Assembly: GCA_019828595.1 (NCBI GenBank)
Contig: JAHQRK010000003.1
Coordinates: forward strand, 2,666,001-2,730,000
Source of the DNA: Aphanomyces cochlioides
Taxonomy: Eukaryota; Oomycota; Saprolegniomycetes; Saprolegniales; Verrucalvaceae
Direction of reading: 5' to 3'
Length of the DNA stretch: 64,000 nucleotides
Shown: positions 40,008 to 50,537 of the stretch, in pieces
Layout of the letters: every line of letters starts with the position of its first letter
Position numbering within the stretch: position 1 is the stretch's first letter
Position numbers and translations under genes: made by a program
Notes under the pieces: generated by a model
Databases searched by the model: none
Told to the model about the DNA's origin: nothing
Seen by the model: only the letters and a program-made list of their open reading frames with translations

Positions 40008-43000
40008 TTACAATATCGACCACGTGTTCCGTACTTTGACTGCCGCTTGGCGCACGGCTCGCTTGCGATCGTCCAGTGGACCAAGCAATCCTTTGATCAC
40101 GCTGTCTTTGTATGGGTGGATGAGTTCATACTTGGTCGAGGCTAAGCTGCCGAGGCACTCCAAAGCAGCTAGACGGTCTTTGACGGCAGGACTACAACGA
40201 CAATATGCAGTTAGCTCAACCATCGACGAAAAACGCCGCTACCTGTGTTGGCTTTGCCATAGCAAGCCAGGGAACACGCTTGGAAAGTAGGCTTGGACAA
40301 GGCCAGGATCTTCTCGCAAGCACATCTACCACGGAGAATGAGTCCCATGAGCATGCTCGGCTAGAAATGGTTTACTTTGAATGTTGTCAAAGCAGGATGG
40401 CTCAACAAAGCCGCATACGGCGCCTCGTGGTGCGTGAGTGCGTCGACGACCCACGGCACCAAGTCGCGCAAGTACGGCAGCAAAATCGCCTGAGGTGTAT
40501 GTGCAACGACTAACAGGGTGGCCACGCGCTGTTCCATCGTCACAGTCGTCGACGACGATGAGCTAACGAGTGGAAAGACCATCGTAAATGTACGCTGGCG
40601 GTGGACGGGCTACATAGGCATGTTAGAAAAGCATGGATGCAAGGAGGAGCATACGCTGATGGTGGCATGGGACGCAAGGTTGAGGCAATCAGGCACGTCG
40701 TCGAGGAGGATGTGGAAATCTTGAGCGACATCAAGACGGACATCGCCGGCCAAGAGCAACCAGACAAAGGAAACCATCATAGGGACGTACGTCGTATGGG
40801 CTCGCAAGATGATCGCTTTGCTACCGTAGAGGTAAATGCGCAGCGCGGAGAGGCGGACGTCGTGAGGCAGAGATGTATCCTGGAGGATGGAAGCAATCGT
40901 TGGTCCTGAAATATCGTCGGACGACGCCAGCAATGACGTGGAAGACGGCGACGTGAGGTAAACCATATATCGCTGAAAGAGCTCATCGTCCGGCATTGCG
41001 TTGAGCAACGCTGCGATAGATTTCATCGCCCCTGTCGTGGCTGCAGCAGCAGTGGGGGATGCCTCAGGGAATCGTCGCTGCGCCAGGTTGAATAGTCGAG
41101 GCAAGAGCGTCGACAGCTGAGGCTGAATCACAGGCAGCGCGGCACCAGAGGCGTACAAGACAGACGCCAAGAGCGGCACAAGTTGGAGTTGGGCCAATGT
41201 GGCATCAGGTCGAAGCGGCGAAATGTCCGACGACAGAAAGAGAGAAAGAATATAGCCCAGAAGAGCTTCTTGCGCGGCTTGTGACGCAAATTGCATGACA
41301 AGACCGCTGACCTCAGCCGTGGCGTTCAGGAAAGGTTCAACTTGAGCCGTGGTAATTGTTCCTTGGCGAACATGACCGACAAGTGATTCAACCAAGAGCT
41401 GGACGGCCGACGCTTCCAGTGGGCGATCAGCTTGGACAATCACGCAGTAGTCCATGCAGGCAGCTTTGCTCGAGTTGGCGCGGACGATCGTAGCAACGGC
41501 GGCCATGATATCTTGAGAGTATTCGTGCGGATTTTGTCCAGAGCCCAAGGCAAGACGGCATAGTGGCAGCAGAATCGCCATGAAGATCGAAGTCTCCATG
41601 GCTAGAGCTCCAACGACATCGAGGACATCGCGCAGCAAATCGTGGACGGATCGATTCGACAATTCGCATGGCTACACATGGCATCAAACGAGGAAACGTA
41701 AAACCAATTGGACTTACATGTGGGGCCTGGACAACGGCCACGAGTTGTGGCAGGCAGCGGGAAAGCACGTGTTCGGCTAAAGCTGGTGACTTCATTGCGG
41801 TGGCTTGGAGTGCGTTCTTCGCTTCTTGGCGCACATCACCAGAGGCATTGGATAGCACGATGCGACTCCACAAATCGAGCAAAGTGTGGACTGACGCATC
41901 GTCCAAGAGAGGCGTTGGCGGTCGTAGCACAAGTTTAGCCAAGCCCTGGAGGCATAGACGCTGAGCTCGGTGTGGGGCGCGGTCGAGGCCCTGAATAAGT
42001 GTGGTTTGGATGGCTGTGACGTAGGCTGGTTGGAGCGGTGGCGTCGTGTGGACAACGTCAGTGTCGATGCAATCGAGCAAAGCCACCACGCATGCAAAGG
42101 CGGCATCGGTTGCGCGCTCGTCTTGGCATTGTTGGAGGAGAAACGACAGACTGGTTTCCAAGACATAGGCAAAACCAGCAGCACTTTCCCCCGCGACGGA
42201 AGTCAAGACAGTCGCAGCGCGTAGACTGACCATAGAGTCCATCGCGTTATTGCGCAAGTCGTCCATGGCTGTTTCAACAATGAAGACGACAAACTTGGAC
42301 CAAGCTAGAGCTTGCATGCCTGGGAGTTTGCTGGGCGGTGCAACGGCATGCGCAACAGTGCGCAAGGTGGTCGTAGCTGCCGCAATGATGGCTTGGTTTT
42401 CGCCATGGACAACGTGGTGGTACAGAGCTGCGGCCACGGGTTGAAAGTGCGAGAGGAGACGGTTGAGCGGGTATCGCGTGATGCAGTACCCAATCGTGTC
42501 GAGCATATCAATCGTCATGGCAGGGACAGTTGTGCGACTAAGCTTGTCGAGCACCATAGGGAAGACATGCTTGGCCATCGTATCGCGCGCGACAAAGACA
42601 GAGCGAAGCGCCATGACGAGTTGCTCGGATGTGATTCCATACGGGTCGTTCGGGGGTGGCTTGAACGTAATTGGAAAGTAGCACGACGTGACATTGAAAA
42701 ACGATTGAATGAGATCCGCGTCCGAAGGGAACGTCGTCAAGAGTTCACTCGCGAGATTAAGGCACAAAAGCAAGTTGCGTGGATCCTTTTCGCCTTCCAT
42801 GGCAGTGAGGAACCCTTCCATAATCACTTTCGACTCGGATTGCCACGCTGATCCCGACACGCCGACAATATGCTGGACGAGCTCAAAGCATTGTTTTCGC
42901 AAGGCCTGGCCCAAGTTTGGAATCGAGAGTGACAAGACCGATTGGGCAACCATCCACGCGTCCGCCGTCTCAACCACACGGGCGTGCAGCGTGAGCAGAG

Positions 43001-43331
43001 CGATCAAAGCTTTCAAACACGACGGGATGCTGGGAGGATCCTTGAGCCGCTCGACAAAAAATATGAGCAAGAGGTGAGTTGTCTCGCCATTGAGTTTGAG
43101 ATCAGGAAGTCGCGTGAGGACTTCAGCCAGGAGCAACGTTCCTCGTGCTCGACGCTTGTCTTGTACGTGGGTCAAGTGCGGGCCAAGCAACTGAATGAGT
43201 TCTTGGATTGAGGTATTTCGGTGGATTTGCATGACAACATTATTCAAGTGCGTCGTATGCTGTTGTTCTCCGTTCTCAGGATCCACAAAGCCATCGATCG
43301 CAGGCTGCAACGGGGCGTCCAAGCTGAACAT
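40008..43331 (-). CDS. MMS19: MMS19, cytosolic iron-sulfur assembly targeting factor
   Basis: Five exons (43331-41718, 41671-40655, 40609-40376, 40325-40243, 40191-40008) join in frame to 1043 codons, close to the usual 1030. HEAT repeats run throughout. The N-terminal MMS19 signature is clear (FFNVTSCYFPITFKPPPNDP, followed by YGIT and a helical repeat). The C-terminal block PYKDSVIKGLLGPLDDRKRA...AAVKVRNTW matches the end of animal and plant MMS19. MMS19 works with CIAO1 and CIAO2B to deliver Fe-S clusters to DNA polymerases, primase and helicases such as XPD. A copied fragment of exon 1 is found at 54502-54713. Confidence 0.93.
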
Positions 43332-45507
43332 GCTTGTCGACGGATGGTGAATGGTCTGGAAGCTTTTTCATTGGTTTCAATTTTGACCACTCCAAATGAT
43401 ACATTATTATCTATTTTGATTGGCCTAATCTAACATATGTGTTAGCCAAATGAAGGGTATTGATTGGCTTTATATCCGTCGATTATTTGGCAAAGAATAC
43501 TGTCAAAATTGGAAATTTGATATGTTTTGAAAATGTTTCAATTAATTGACGCATACACTATTTAAAGTTTACACAAACATTTTCTTATATTGACCTCGAT
43601 CGTGACCATTAAATAGTGTAATTTCAAACGTTTTAAATGTTTGAAAACATGTTCGAAACATTCAATTTCTTTTCACTTGAAATTTGTATGCGTCAATTGT
43701 TGCGTCAATTTGCTTGCGTCAAGACTCCAGTTTTTTATTAAAACCACAATATATTTCATACGATTTTATTGGTTAAATCTCATTCTTTGTAATCCCATAA
43801 TTTGGCTTGCATTTTAATTGGCTAGAAAACTATTGTTTTTATCCAATGGTATTCGTTAAAGTATATTCCATATTATTTCATTGGTTGAATCTCCTTTAAT
43901 TCGAATGGTGTGTCGTTCCTCCTTTTCGAAAAGGATTGGCTAAAAACTTCCTTTTCCAGAGCTATTTCTACAGATAAGACCATTTATTGTCGATTTGGTA
44001 CAAATTTCCACTTCCTGCGCAATCGAATCACGCCAGTCGAATCGCGCCGCCAATAGATCACGCATCTGATTGGATAAAAATTTATTATAAATTGATTTGA
44101 TTGGTCAATTATGGACAACAATGTCGAGACACCCTTGAACCATCATCGATCATGCTCCTTTGTCCACTTTCGTCCGCTCATGCAGACAGACGAGATGATC
44201 CAAACTACTCTCAAGGAAGCCACGAGGAGCGTGTGACGCAAGATACGGCTGTTTTGACTGAGCAAAATGCTCAATAACTTCTCAACATATACGATTTTAC
44301 AAATTCTGGATGAAATAGTGGGTTAAAAGCGACAACGCATTGGATTCTGCATGTCACAACGATGAATATTGCTTAAAATTGATGATAAGTAATAGTAGAG
44401 CTAAGACGGACCCGCTTTAAAGAAGCTTATCGCCATATTTTCCCTCTGGCCCGGTTCAAGGCGTCATTGTTATAGATGCGCTCGATTGAAATTTTTATAA
44501 AAAGCAAATATAAAAGCGCAACACGAGCGCTTATCAAGCACTCGGTGCGCTCGATTGATTTTCTCTTCCCATTGGATGAAACAGGAAATTCTCAACTTCC
44601 AGAATAATCTATAAGATTATACCTTTGTATTATCAATATTGTGCAAAATATAAACTTACGAAGTTGTTCTGTATTCTTATCTTGAAAACATGATACTTCC
44701 TCTGTTCAACATTACTGTGTACAAATCGAAAACACACTTTTTCCACAACCTATGTACAAATAGTTATGATTGGCTCGAAATATTTTTCATTAGATTTCAT
44801 TGGTCATAAATCCTTATGATTTCTTTCATTGGTTATAAATCCTTAAGTTATGATTGGCTCGAAATATGTTTAATTAGATTTCATTGGTCATAAATGCTTA
44901 GCCTGGATACATGGATGCATTCGCCGCCGATTTTGACCACGAAAACTCACTTTCTGCTCCTGCCAGCCAAGGCAATTTCCTGCTGTTTTTTATGGTCTTT
45001 AAAAAATGATATCCGCCATCGAATTTAGAAAAGAAATAGATTTTTGGGGTCGATGTAAAGTGATTTGTACACAGTAATGTTGGAACAGAGGAAGTATTTC
45101 GTGCCTCCATTCAAGTTGCAACCCAATACTGAAAAAAAACTTATAGCGAATTTTAATCACGAATTCTGCTTGTTCTATCACCTTCCAGTCGCAAAAATCC
45201 TCAAGCGATAGGCTTCAATAATGAGGTTCTGGTGCACGAGGTCCCGCATGGATCAAAGCCAATGATGTTCTGGTTGCCAGTGGGTTGTGTTGCTCTGACC
45301 AAATTTGACCACGACATTCCATCAGTTAGACCATGCTATCCCTTAGACATTCTGCTAAATAGACCTCGCATGATCCCCATCCTTCAAATAATAGCATAAG
45401 TCAGAGTGGTCTCAAGTTGTGTTGGTTGAAGAAAGGACAGGAAGTGTATTATATGCATTGAGCTTAGAAATACATAGATTGTATTTCTATGAATTCATAT
45501 AAAACTC
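43332..45507. other. 2.2-kb AT-rich intergenic region with many CCAAT-like words
   Basis: No gene is recognised; the longest frame is 70 codons. GATTGGCT/ATTGGTTAAAT-type words recur about every 50-100 bp between 43370 and 44110 and again near 44770-44890, where TTATGATTGGCTCGAAATAT occurs twice. Sequence around 43430-43490 and 43780-43830 resembles 54780-54870, next to the MMS19 fragment. The segment 43990-44050 is related to the palindromic repeat at 3298-3340. Confidence 0.5.
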
Positions 45508-45706
45508 TCAGGGCATCTCCAACGCGAAGCTATTGTCGGGGCTATTTAATCAATAGCTTCCAAAACAACCCCCAACGCACAGTTATAAAGCTATCTAAAG
45601 ATAGCTGGATCTGTTTTGAAGCTATTTCTGGCCAGGATAGCTTCAGAGTTATTCGTCCTTCCATGCGGATAATCAACGGAGCTCGTGTCATTTCCATTTG
45701 GAAAGA

Positions 45707-46468
45707 ATGGGCCGAGGAAAAGCTTGGTCTGCGGAGGATTCAATGCTCATTGCAAAGTCCATCGTACATGTGAGTCATGATCCTATCACTGGGACGGGCC
45801 AGAAGAAGGCAACATACTACAAGCGCGTCTATGACACGTTTGTGGCCCTCCTAAGCACTGAAGACAGCTCGTCAATCCCCGTTCCACGTACAGCCGTTGC
45901 AATCGAAAATAGATGGAAAACTATGCAAGCAGACGTGAAGTTCGTTGGATGCTACTCTAAGGCCACGAGTCTTGTCCGTTCTGGCTGGCAAGACGAAGAT
46001 TATGAGAAACTAGCGCTCGAAATGTTCCGGCAAGAAAAGGAAACTGAGTTTGAATTGTTGGATGTGTGGAACTATTTGCGAAAGTCAGTTCCCAAGTTTG
46101 AGGATATTCTTGTCGATGGTGGCTCAATGCCTTCAATTACAAGAGAAAACTCCGACCGAAAGCGACGATCAACAGATCCAAATATGGAGGATACTGTAGT
46201 TCCGTCGACAAAGCGGCGAAGAGGAGTGAAAAGAGAAATCGAAGAGCGCGATCATGGAACGGACGTGGCTACCTTTCGCTCCAACATGATCAAAGCTCAG
46301 AATAAAAGAAATGCGCTGCTTGAAGAAACGAATGAAATGGCATTGATGGGCAGGGACGACGACGACATAGCGCGCGAATATTTCATGCCCAAACGCAAAA
46401 TGGCACTTGAATCACTGAAGAAGCGCATTGAACAACAAAATATGGATGAGGAAGAGAAAGTCGTTTGA
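45707..46468 (+). CDS. Myb/SANT-like (NAM-type) protein of Harbinger element 3
   Basis: An uninterrupted frame of 253 codons from the ATG at 45707 (MGRGKAWSAEDSMLIAKSI). The N-terminal trihelix/SANT-like DNA-binding domain is indicated by AWSAED, YYKRVYDTFVALL, AVAIENRWKTMQADVKFVG and GWQDEDYEKLALEMF. The C-terminal half is highly charged, with a basic patch (STKRRRGVKREIEERDHG) that may be a nuclear signal and a coiled-coil-like end (ALESLKKRIEQQNMDEEEK). It is the presumed end-binding partner of the element 3 transposase, perhaps recognising the AGCTAT arrays. Confidence 0.78.
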   Translation: MGRGKAWSAEDSMLIAKSIVHVSHDPITGTGQKKATYYKRVYDTFVALLSTEDSSSIPVPRTAVAIENRWKTMQADVKFVGCYSKATSLVRSGWQDEDYEKLALEMFRQEKETEFELLDVWNYLRKSVPKFEDILVDGGSMPSITRENSDRKRRSTDPNMEDTVVPSTKRRRGVKREIEERDHGTDVATFRSNMIKAQNKRNALLEETNEMALMGRDDDDIAREYFMPKRKMALESLKKRIEQQNMDEEEKVV

Positions 46469-46534
46469 TTTAATCGTACTAATTCAATGCAAATCATGAG
46501 CTCGATGTTCCTCATAACAAATATTAATTCAATG

Positions 46535-47897
46535 CTAATCGTGAGCTCCATGGTCCTTCCAAACGTGGCTTACCAAGTCATTCTGCAACTTGATAAATGC
46601 TGAACGATCATGAATAACACACAGACGTTTGAGAATCGAAGCCATTGATTGCTGAGGCATGTCGGCGGTGTTTGTCTGACGAATTATTATGGGGGCTTCA
46701 GTGGTTCGATTTGTTCGACGCTTTTTTCGTTGACAACGCTGCACGCTTGAAGACGGATCGTATTCGTGATCAAGATGCAGTTCTCTCTCATCCTCCACAA
46801 TCAAATTGTGTAGAATGAGGCAAGCTGTCATGATAGCTTTTAATCGAGGCTCTGTCCATGAACGTGCTGGATTTTTTTAGGATGGCAAAACGTTTCTGCA
46901 ATACACCAAAGGCTCTCTCTACATCTTTTCGCATACTCTCATGTAGCTGACTGTACAATTTTCTTGCTGGGCCATGTGGATCAGGGATCGACTTTGCAAA
47001 CACCGGCCAATTTGGATAAATACCGTCAGCTAGCCAGTATGGCATTGTATACTTCGTTCCATTTACAATGTATTCAACTTCATGACAAGAACCATTAACC
47101 ATTGAATGCAGCAGAGGCGAGCGATCAAGCACATTCACATCATTGAGTGCTCCTGGCATGCCGAAAAAGGCATGCCATATCCAGAGATCGTATGACACTG
47201 CTGCTTCTAAAACAATAGATGTACATTTTACACCACTGTAGGATCCATGATAAGCCACGGGACAATTGTCCCAAACCCAATTGTAGCAGTCAATAGATCC
47301 AACCATGCCTGGCATGCCCCTCTTGGCATTTTCGTGCAGAATACGTTCAAGGTCATGGACATCGGGTTGACGGAGATACGTTTCACCATAAACACCATGG
47401 ACTGCAGCACAGAAATGATCAAGGCAGTCATTTGCCATGGACTCACTGATTCGAATATATTCATCCACGGCATCATAAGCGCATCCATAAGCAAGGATTC
47501 GCATTGGAGCGACGATCTTTTGCAGAGTTGACGGTCCGGGCTTGTTTAATGCGTCAAATTTTTGCTCGAACCATTTGTCGTATGATGCAATCTTGCTTAC
47601 AATACGCAAGATTAGTGACCGGCGCATACGGAAACGCCGCCGAAATATGTGATCGTTGTAAATGGCAGAGGACGAGAAATAGTCCTTGAATATACGTTCG
47701 GCACCGGCTTTGAAATCAGGATTCACATTCTGTGAGCGGCCCTGTCTTGATCCTTTCCTTTTGCTCTTATACTCTTGCTCACTGTCATCACCCATAGCAT
47801 CTGTGAAGGTCAAAAGCTCGAAGATGTCGTCGTTTGCACGCTCATCCTCCCAGATACGGTCGTACCAGTCGGTCATTTCACTCGTTGTCTCTTTCAT
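46535..47897 (-). pseudogene. Harbinger transposase of element 3, one frameshift in a 7-base homopolymer
   Basis: The frame from the ATG at 47897 (MKETTSEMTDWYDRIW) codes the plant-transposon-protein type of Harbinger nuclease. Asp is seen in MVGSIDCYNWVWDN, Asp in PYWLADGIYPNWPV and Glu in RKDVERAFGVLQKRFAI. At the run of seven T at 46872-46878 (A on the coding strand) the frame slips by one. In the other frame the conserved C-terminus continues as PARSWTEPRLKAIMTACLIL, HNLIVEDERE, and on to the stop at 46535. One base less in the run would restore agreement with the family. A homopolymer sequencing error is as likely as true inactivation. Confidence 0.83.
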
Positions 47898-48221
47898 TCT
47901 TTTGGATAGCACTCGTGATAGCTGGTTTGCAGTACGAGCAAATCTATGAAACTCTCTCTATCTATCTGAAACAGATGGCAAATAGCTTGAATAGCTTAGC
48001 TAATAGCTCCACGCGTTGGAGATGCCCTCAGTTCACAGGTTCACAAATGCAGTCGTTTCCAGGATTTTATTTCATACAAATTCCAATATGCCAAGTGAAA
48101 TTGATATAAAAAGGATAATATGCGAAAATGCATATTATCCATTATGTAATTGTGTAAACACATGGTCAGTTGAGAGACATATTTACTTTTTGCGAGAAAT
48201 GTGGCTCGTTTTCAAGGTTCC

Positions 48222-48292
48222 AACACGGGCTAGTTGTTAAGACTTGGAACACCTTAGCAGCTGACCCGGGTTCGAGTCCCCGTGAGGGCTAC
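48222..48292 (+). repeat. tRNA-like sequence (possible SINE head or tRNA relic)
   Basis: GGTTCGAGTCC at 48269-48279 is a perfect internal B box of polymerase III genes. GGGCTAGTTGTTAAGAC starting near 48227 resembles an A box/D arm about 40 bp upstream, and the segment ends GGGCTACCA like a tRNA 3' end. A full cloverleaf fails: no matching 5' acceptor strand is seen and the T stem has a mismatch. It lies just outside the right end of Harbinger element 3. Interpreted as a tRNA-derived SINE head or a tRNA pseudogene. The rest of the gap 48031-48433 shows nothing further. Confidence 0.45.
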
Positions 48293-48433
48293 CATATCGG
48301 TGGGCCGTGAAAGGTAGCAGGAAAATTTTGTCACTATGGTAGAAAAAAAGGAGCATGGCCCCCGTTTGAGCAGCCCCCACTTTATGTTAATGTATGATTA
48401 CAAAAACTAAGAAGACCTACAGTAGAGACATAC

Positions 48434-49690
48434 CTACATTTGAGACAATTGAGAATCTAGTAATCCTTGTCTTCCCGCGCGATCAAACTCGAGACGCACA
48501 TTGCGTCTATCCTCACTGGTTTGACGTTGGTGCCGGCGTTTCTCAGCACGGCCTTCACCCATACTGTAGTACCGCGCCAGTACTTCGCGATAGAACCCGC
48601 CATCTTGAACTCGTAAGGGATGCATTGACGTATGGTAGTTGGTGAGAGCCCAGACAAGGCGTTGCACCATGTCGTACTTGCCTTCAGACCACGTAAACGT
48701 CGTATACGCAATCTTCCATAGTTGACATGTTCTGCCAAATATGTTCTCCACAAGCACACGATCTGACGACACTCGTTGATTACGCTCGAGGTCTTGACGC
48801 GTCAGGGCAGATCCAATGGGTTTCTTCGTGGGGCGAATGCTCCTGGCAGCTTCGTCTGCACCTTGGTAGCCCTTGTCTTGCAGTACTGCCCATGAGTCAG
48901 GAAAATCCGTAGAACCTTCTCCATTGGCTGGAATTCGCAACTCGCCTTCCGTCTTCTTCAAAGCCTTCTTGTGGTGCTCGATACGATTCAAAAAGATCGT
49001 CAGGTCCGAGACAGAGCCAGGTTCATGGTCACGTACGCACACAAATCGGCCAGGCTGTGCAACACTACCTTCAAGTTTGAAGCCATACAGCTTGTGCTTG
49101 GGTGAGAAGTATCGCTTGGCCTCAAGGTAGCTTCGAGACGGACGATTCGCAGGCTGAAACTTCACGTCCGTTGCATACAGCGCTTGTGGATAATGTTCAA
49201 AGATGAAATGTTCGCGGCGTTGTGCCGTCATAGTCACAGGCTGGATAAGGAGCGACGCCAAGAGAGGTTCGACGATAGCCATCATCCTTGTCATCATGCG
49301 TTCGAATGTAGGCACGCGAATGTTGAAGTCGGCGGCATGTTTGTCCCATGAGCTGTAATGCTTGAATACAGACAAAAGCATGAAGAACGCGTCCTTCGCG
49401 CTTGACTGATTGCGCCGGCCACGTCCTTCGTACCAGCTTGCATGTACGTCGGCTTCGCAAAGCGCCCAGAGGGAGTTGAATTCAGACATCGAAAAGTTGG
49501 TCATGGTCAACATAGCAAGAGGTCCTTGAGCAGCGAAACGGTCAATCGTGGGTGTGTCGAAGTGACCAGAGTAGGAGTTATCGTCGGCATCCTCCGTGAC
49601 CTGGACGGACTCACTAAACAAAAGGCTTGCGCGTCGAAGATTCTCTCGCTCTTGCGAGCTTGCTTCAGTTAGACGTGCAAGGACGTCCAT
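48434..49690 (-). CDS. Intact intronless DDE transposase-like protein (DDE_4 superfamily)
   Basis: One uninterrupted frame of 418 codons. A helix-rich N-terminal region (AKDAFFMLLSVFKHYSSWDKH and FNIRVPTFERMM) precedes a nuclease domain with Asp in ALYATDVKFQPANRPS, a second Asp in VLQDKGYQGADEAARS and Glu in VENIFGRTCQLWKIAY. The spacing and motifs fit the DDE_4/Harbinger-IS5 superfamily. The C-terminus is basic. It is the only transposase in the window without a lesion or intron. I could not define terminal inverted repeats or a second gene next to it, so it is either a young insertion with unrecognised ends or a domesticated gene. Confidence 0.8.
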   Translation of the reverse strand: MDVLARLTEASSQERENLRRASLLFSESVQVTEDADDNSYSGHFDTPTIDRFAAQGPLAMLTMTNFSMSEFNSLWALCEADVHASWYEGRGRRNQSSAKDAFFMLLSVFKHYSSWDKHAADFNIRVPTFERMMTRMMAIVEPLLASLLIQPVTMTAQRREHFIFEHYPQALYATDVKFQPANRPSRSYLEAKRYFSPKHKLYGFKLEGSVAQPGRFVCVRDHEPGSVSDLTIFLNRIEHHKKALKKTEGELRIPANGEGSTDFPDSWAVLQDKGYQGADEAARSIRPTKKPIGSALTRQDLERNQRVSSDRVLVENIFGRTCQLWKIAYTTFTWSEGKYDMVQRLVWALTNYHTSMHPLRVQDGGFYREVLARYYSMGEGRAEKRRHQRQTSEDRRNVRLEFDRAGRQGLLDSQLSQM

Positions 49691-50079
49691 CGAATTGAAA
49701 ATGTAGCGTATTATGCAATACAGAGTCTAATGAACGCATCCATTCATTTCATGTCTAACAGGAACCAGTCGTAGTTGTGTAGCCAGACATATACACGATT
49801 GAGATGCTTGATGTCGCAGAAGTATCACAAAATTTGAAATATGTCATGTCTTCAGGGAAAAAAATGTGCTACTTGCAAAATTTTGAGCTCATTGAGAGAA
49901 AATTTAATGTTGATAGATGAATGAATTTTTCCACGAAAAGACCGTTTTTGCGAGAAAAGTGAACATGTTGCCATATGGCACATTTTTTTGTAAAGGCATC
50001 TTTATAAATGTATTATCTAATATAATGAATTGATAAATTGTGCTTTGATTGAAAAACTTGTTTTTGATACCTGGATCTA
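49691..50079. other. Intergenic, AT-rich
   Basis: This is the 5' flank of the DDE protein gene. No gene, no clear transposon end and no repeat shared with the rest of the window was found. Confidence 0.4.
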
Positions 50080-50537
50080 TTGCTTAAGAAAAGACTACCC
50101 AGCATGTGGTGGGTATTTGACGGGCGAGTTTGGATGTTTGGATAGATAGCTGTCCAATCTGACTGATGGGATTGCTTTATGATTTCTCTGACGACACTTT
50201 AGATCACAACAACGATAAGCATCACACCATGCGAGAGACGTCAGACATCCGCCCAGAAAATTGCGCTCACCGGAGCGAAGCGAAGGTCGAGTGTAAAATT
50301 TTCTGCAGGCGGATGACTCGGAGGAACGAGCCCCAAACGTGCACCAAAAAGGGATTTCTTTATTCATCTCACGTCGGGAAGTCGGCAGGTAGGCCGTTAG
50401 GTCGTGCCGCCACCCGGACGAACCTTCTCGCCAACTGTGGGGCAATTCTATCAGTCAGATTGGAAAGCAATCTATCCAAACATCCAAACACACCCGTCAA
50501 ATACCCACCACATGCTAGGTAGTCTTTTTTTAAGTAA
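50080..50537. mobile_element. MITE with long (about 85-bp) terminal inverted repeats
   Basis: The left arm starts TTGCTTAAGAAAAGACTACC (50080) and contains AGCATGTGGTGGGTATTTGA and TTTGGATGTTTGGATAGAT. The right arm, ending about 50537, is its inverse with about ten differences over roughly 85 bp. The 458-bp unit has a GC-richer middle without a convincing gene. The ends are non-coding and can fold into a long stem. The superfamily is uncertain; no clear target duplication is seen. Confidence 0.8.

Larger units (their letters stand above)
45511..48027. mobile_element. PIF/Harbinger transposon, element 3 (2.5 kb) with perfect 16-bp TIR
   Basis: GGGCATCTCCAACGCG at 45511-45526 is repeated exactly in inverse at 48012-48027, and both ends are flanked by TCA (45508-45510 and 48028-48030). 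Just inside the ends, the motif AGCTAT/ATAGCT is repeated many times (left, 45528-45652; right, about 47978-48008), as expected of subterminal protein-binding sites. It carries a Myb/SANT gene (45707-46468, plus) and a transposase (46535-47897, minus). Perfect terminal repeats suggest a young insertion, although the transposase has one frameshift. Confidence 0.9.

Noticed and set aside
42312..42851. 179-codon plus-strand frame within MMS19
   Set aside because: Antisense shadow; MMS19 signature motifs lie on the minus strand in the same interval.
48222..48292. Functional tRNA gene
   Set aside because: No pairing 5' acceptor strand and no clear anticodon arm; kept only as a tRNA-like repeat.
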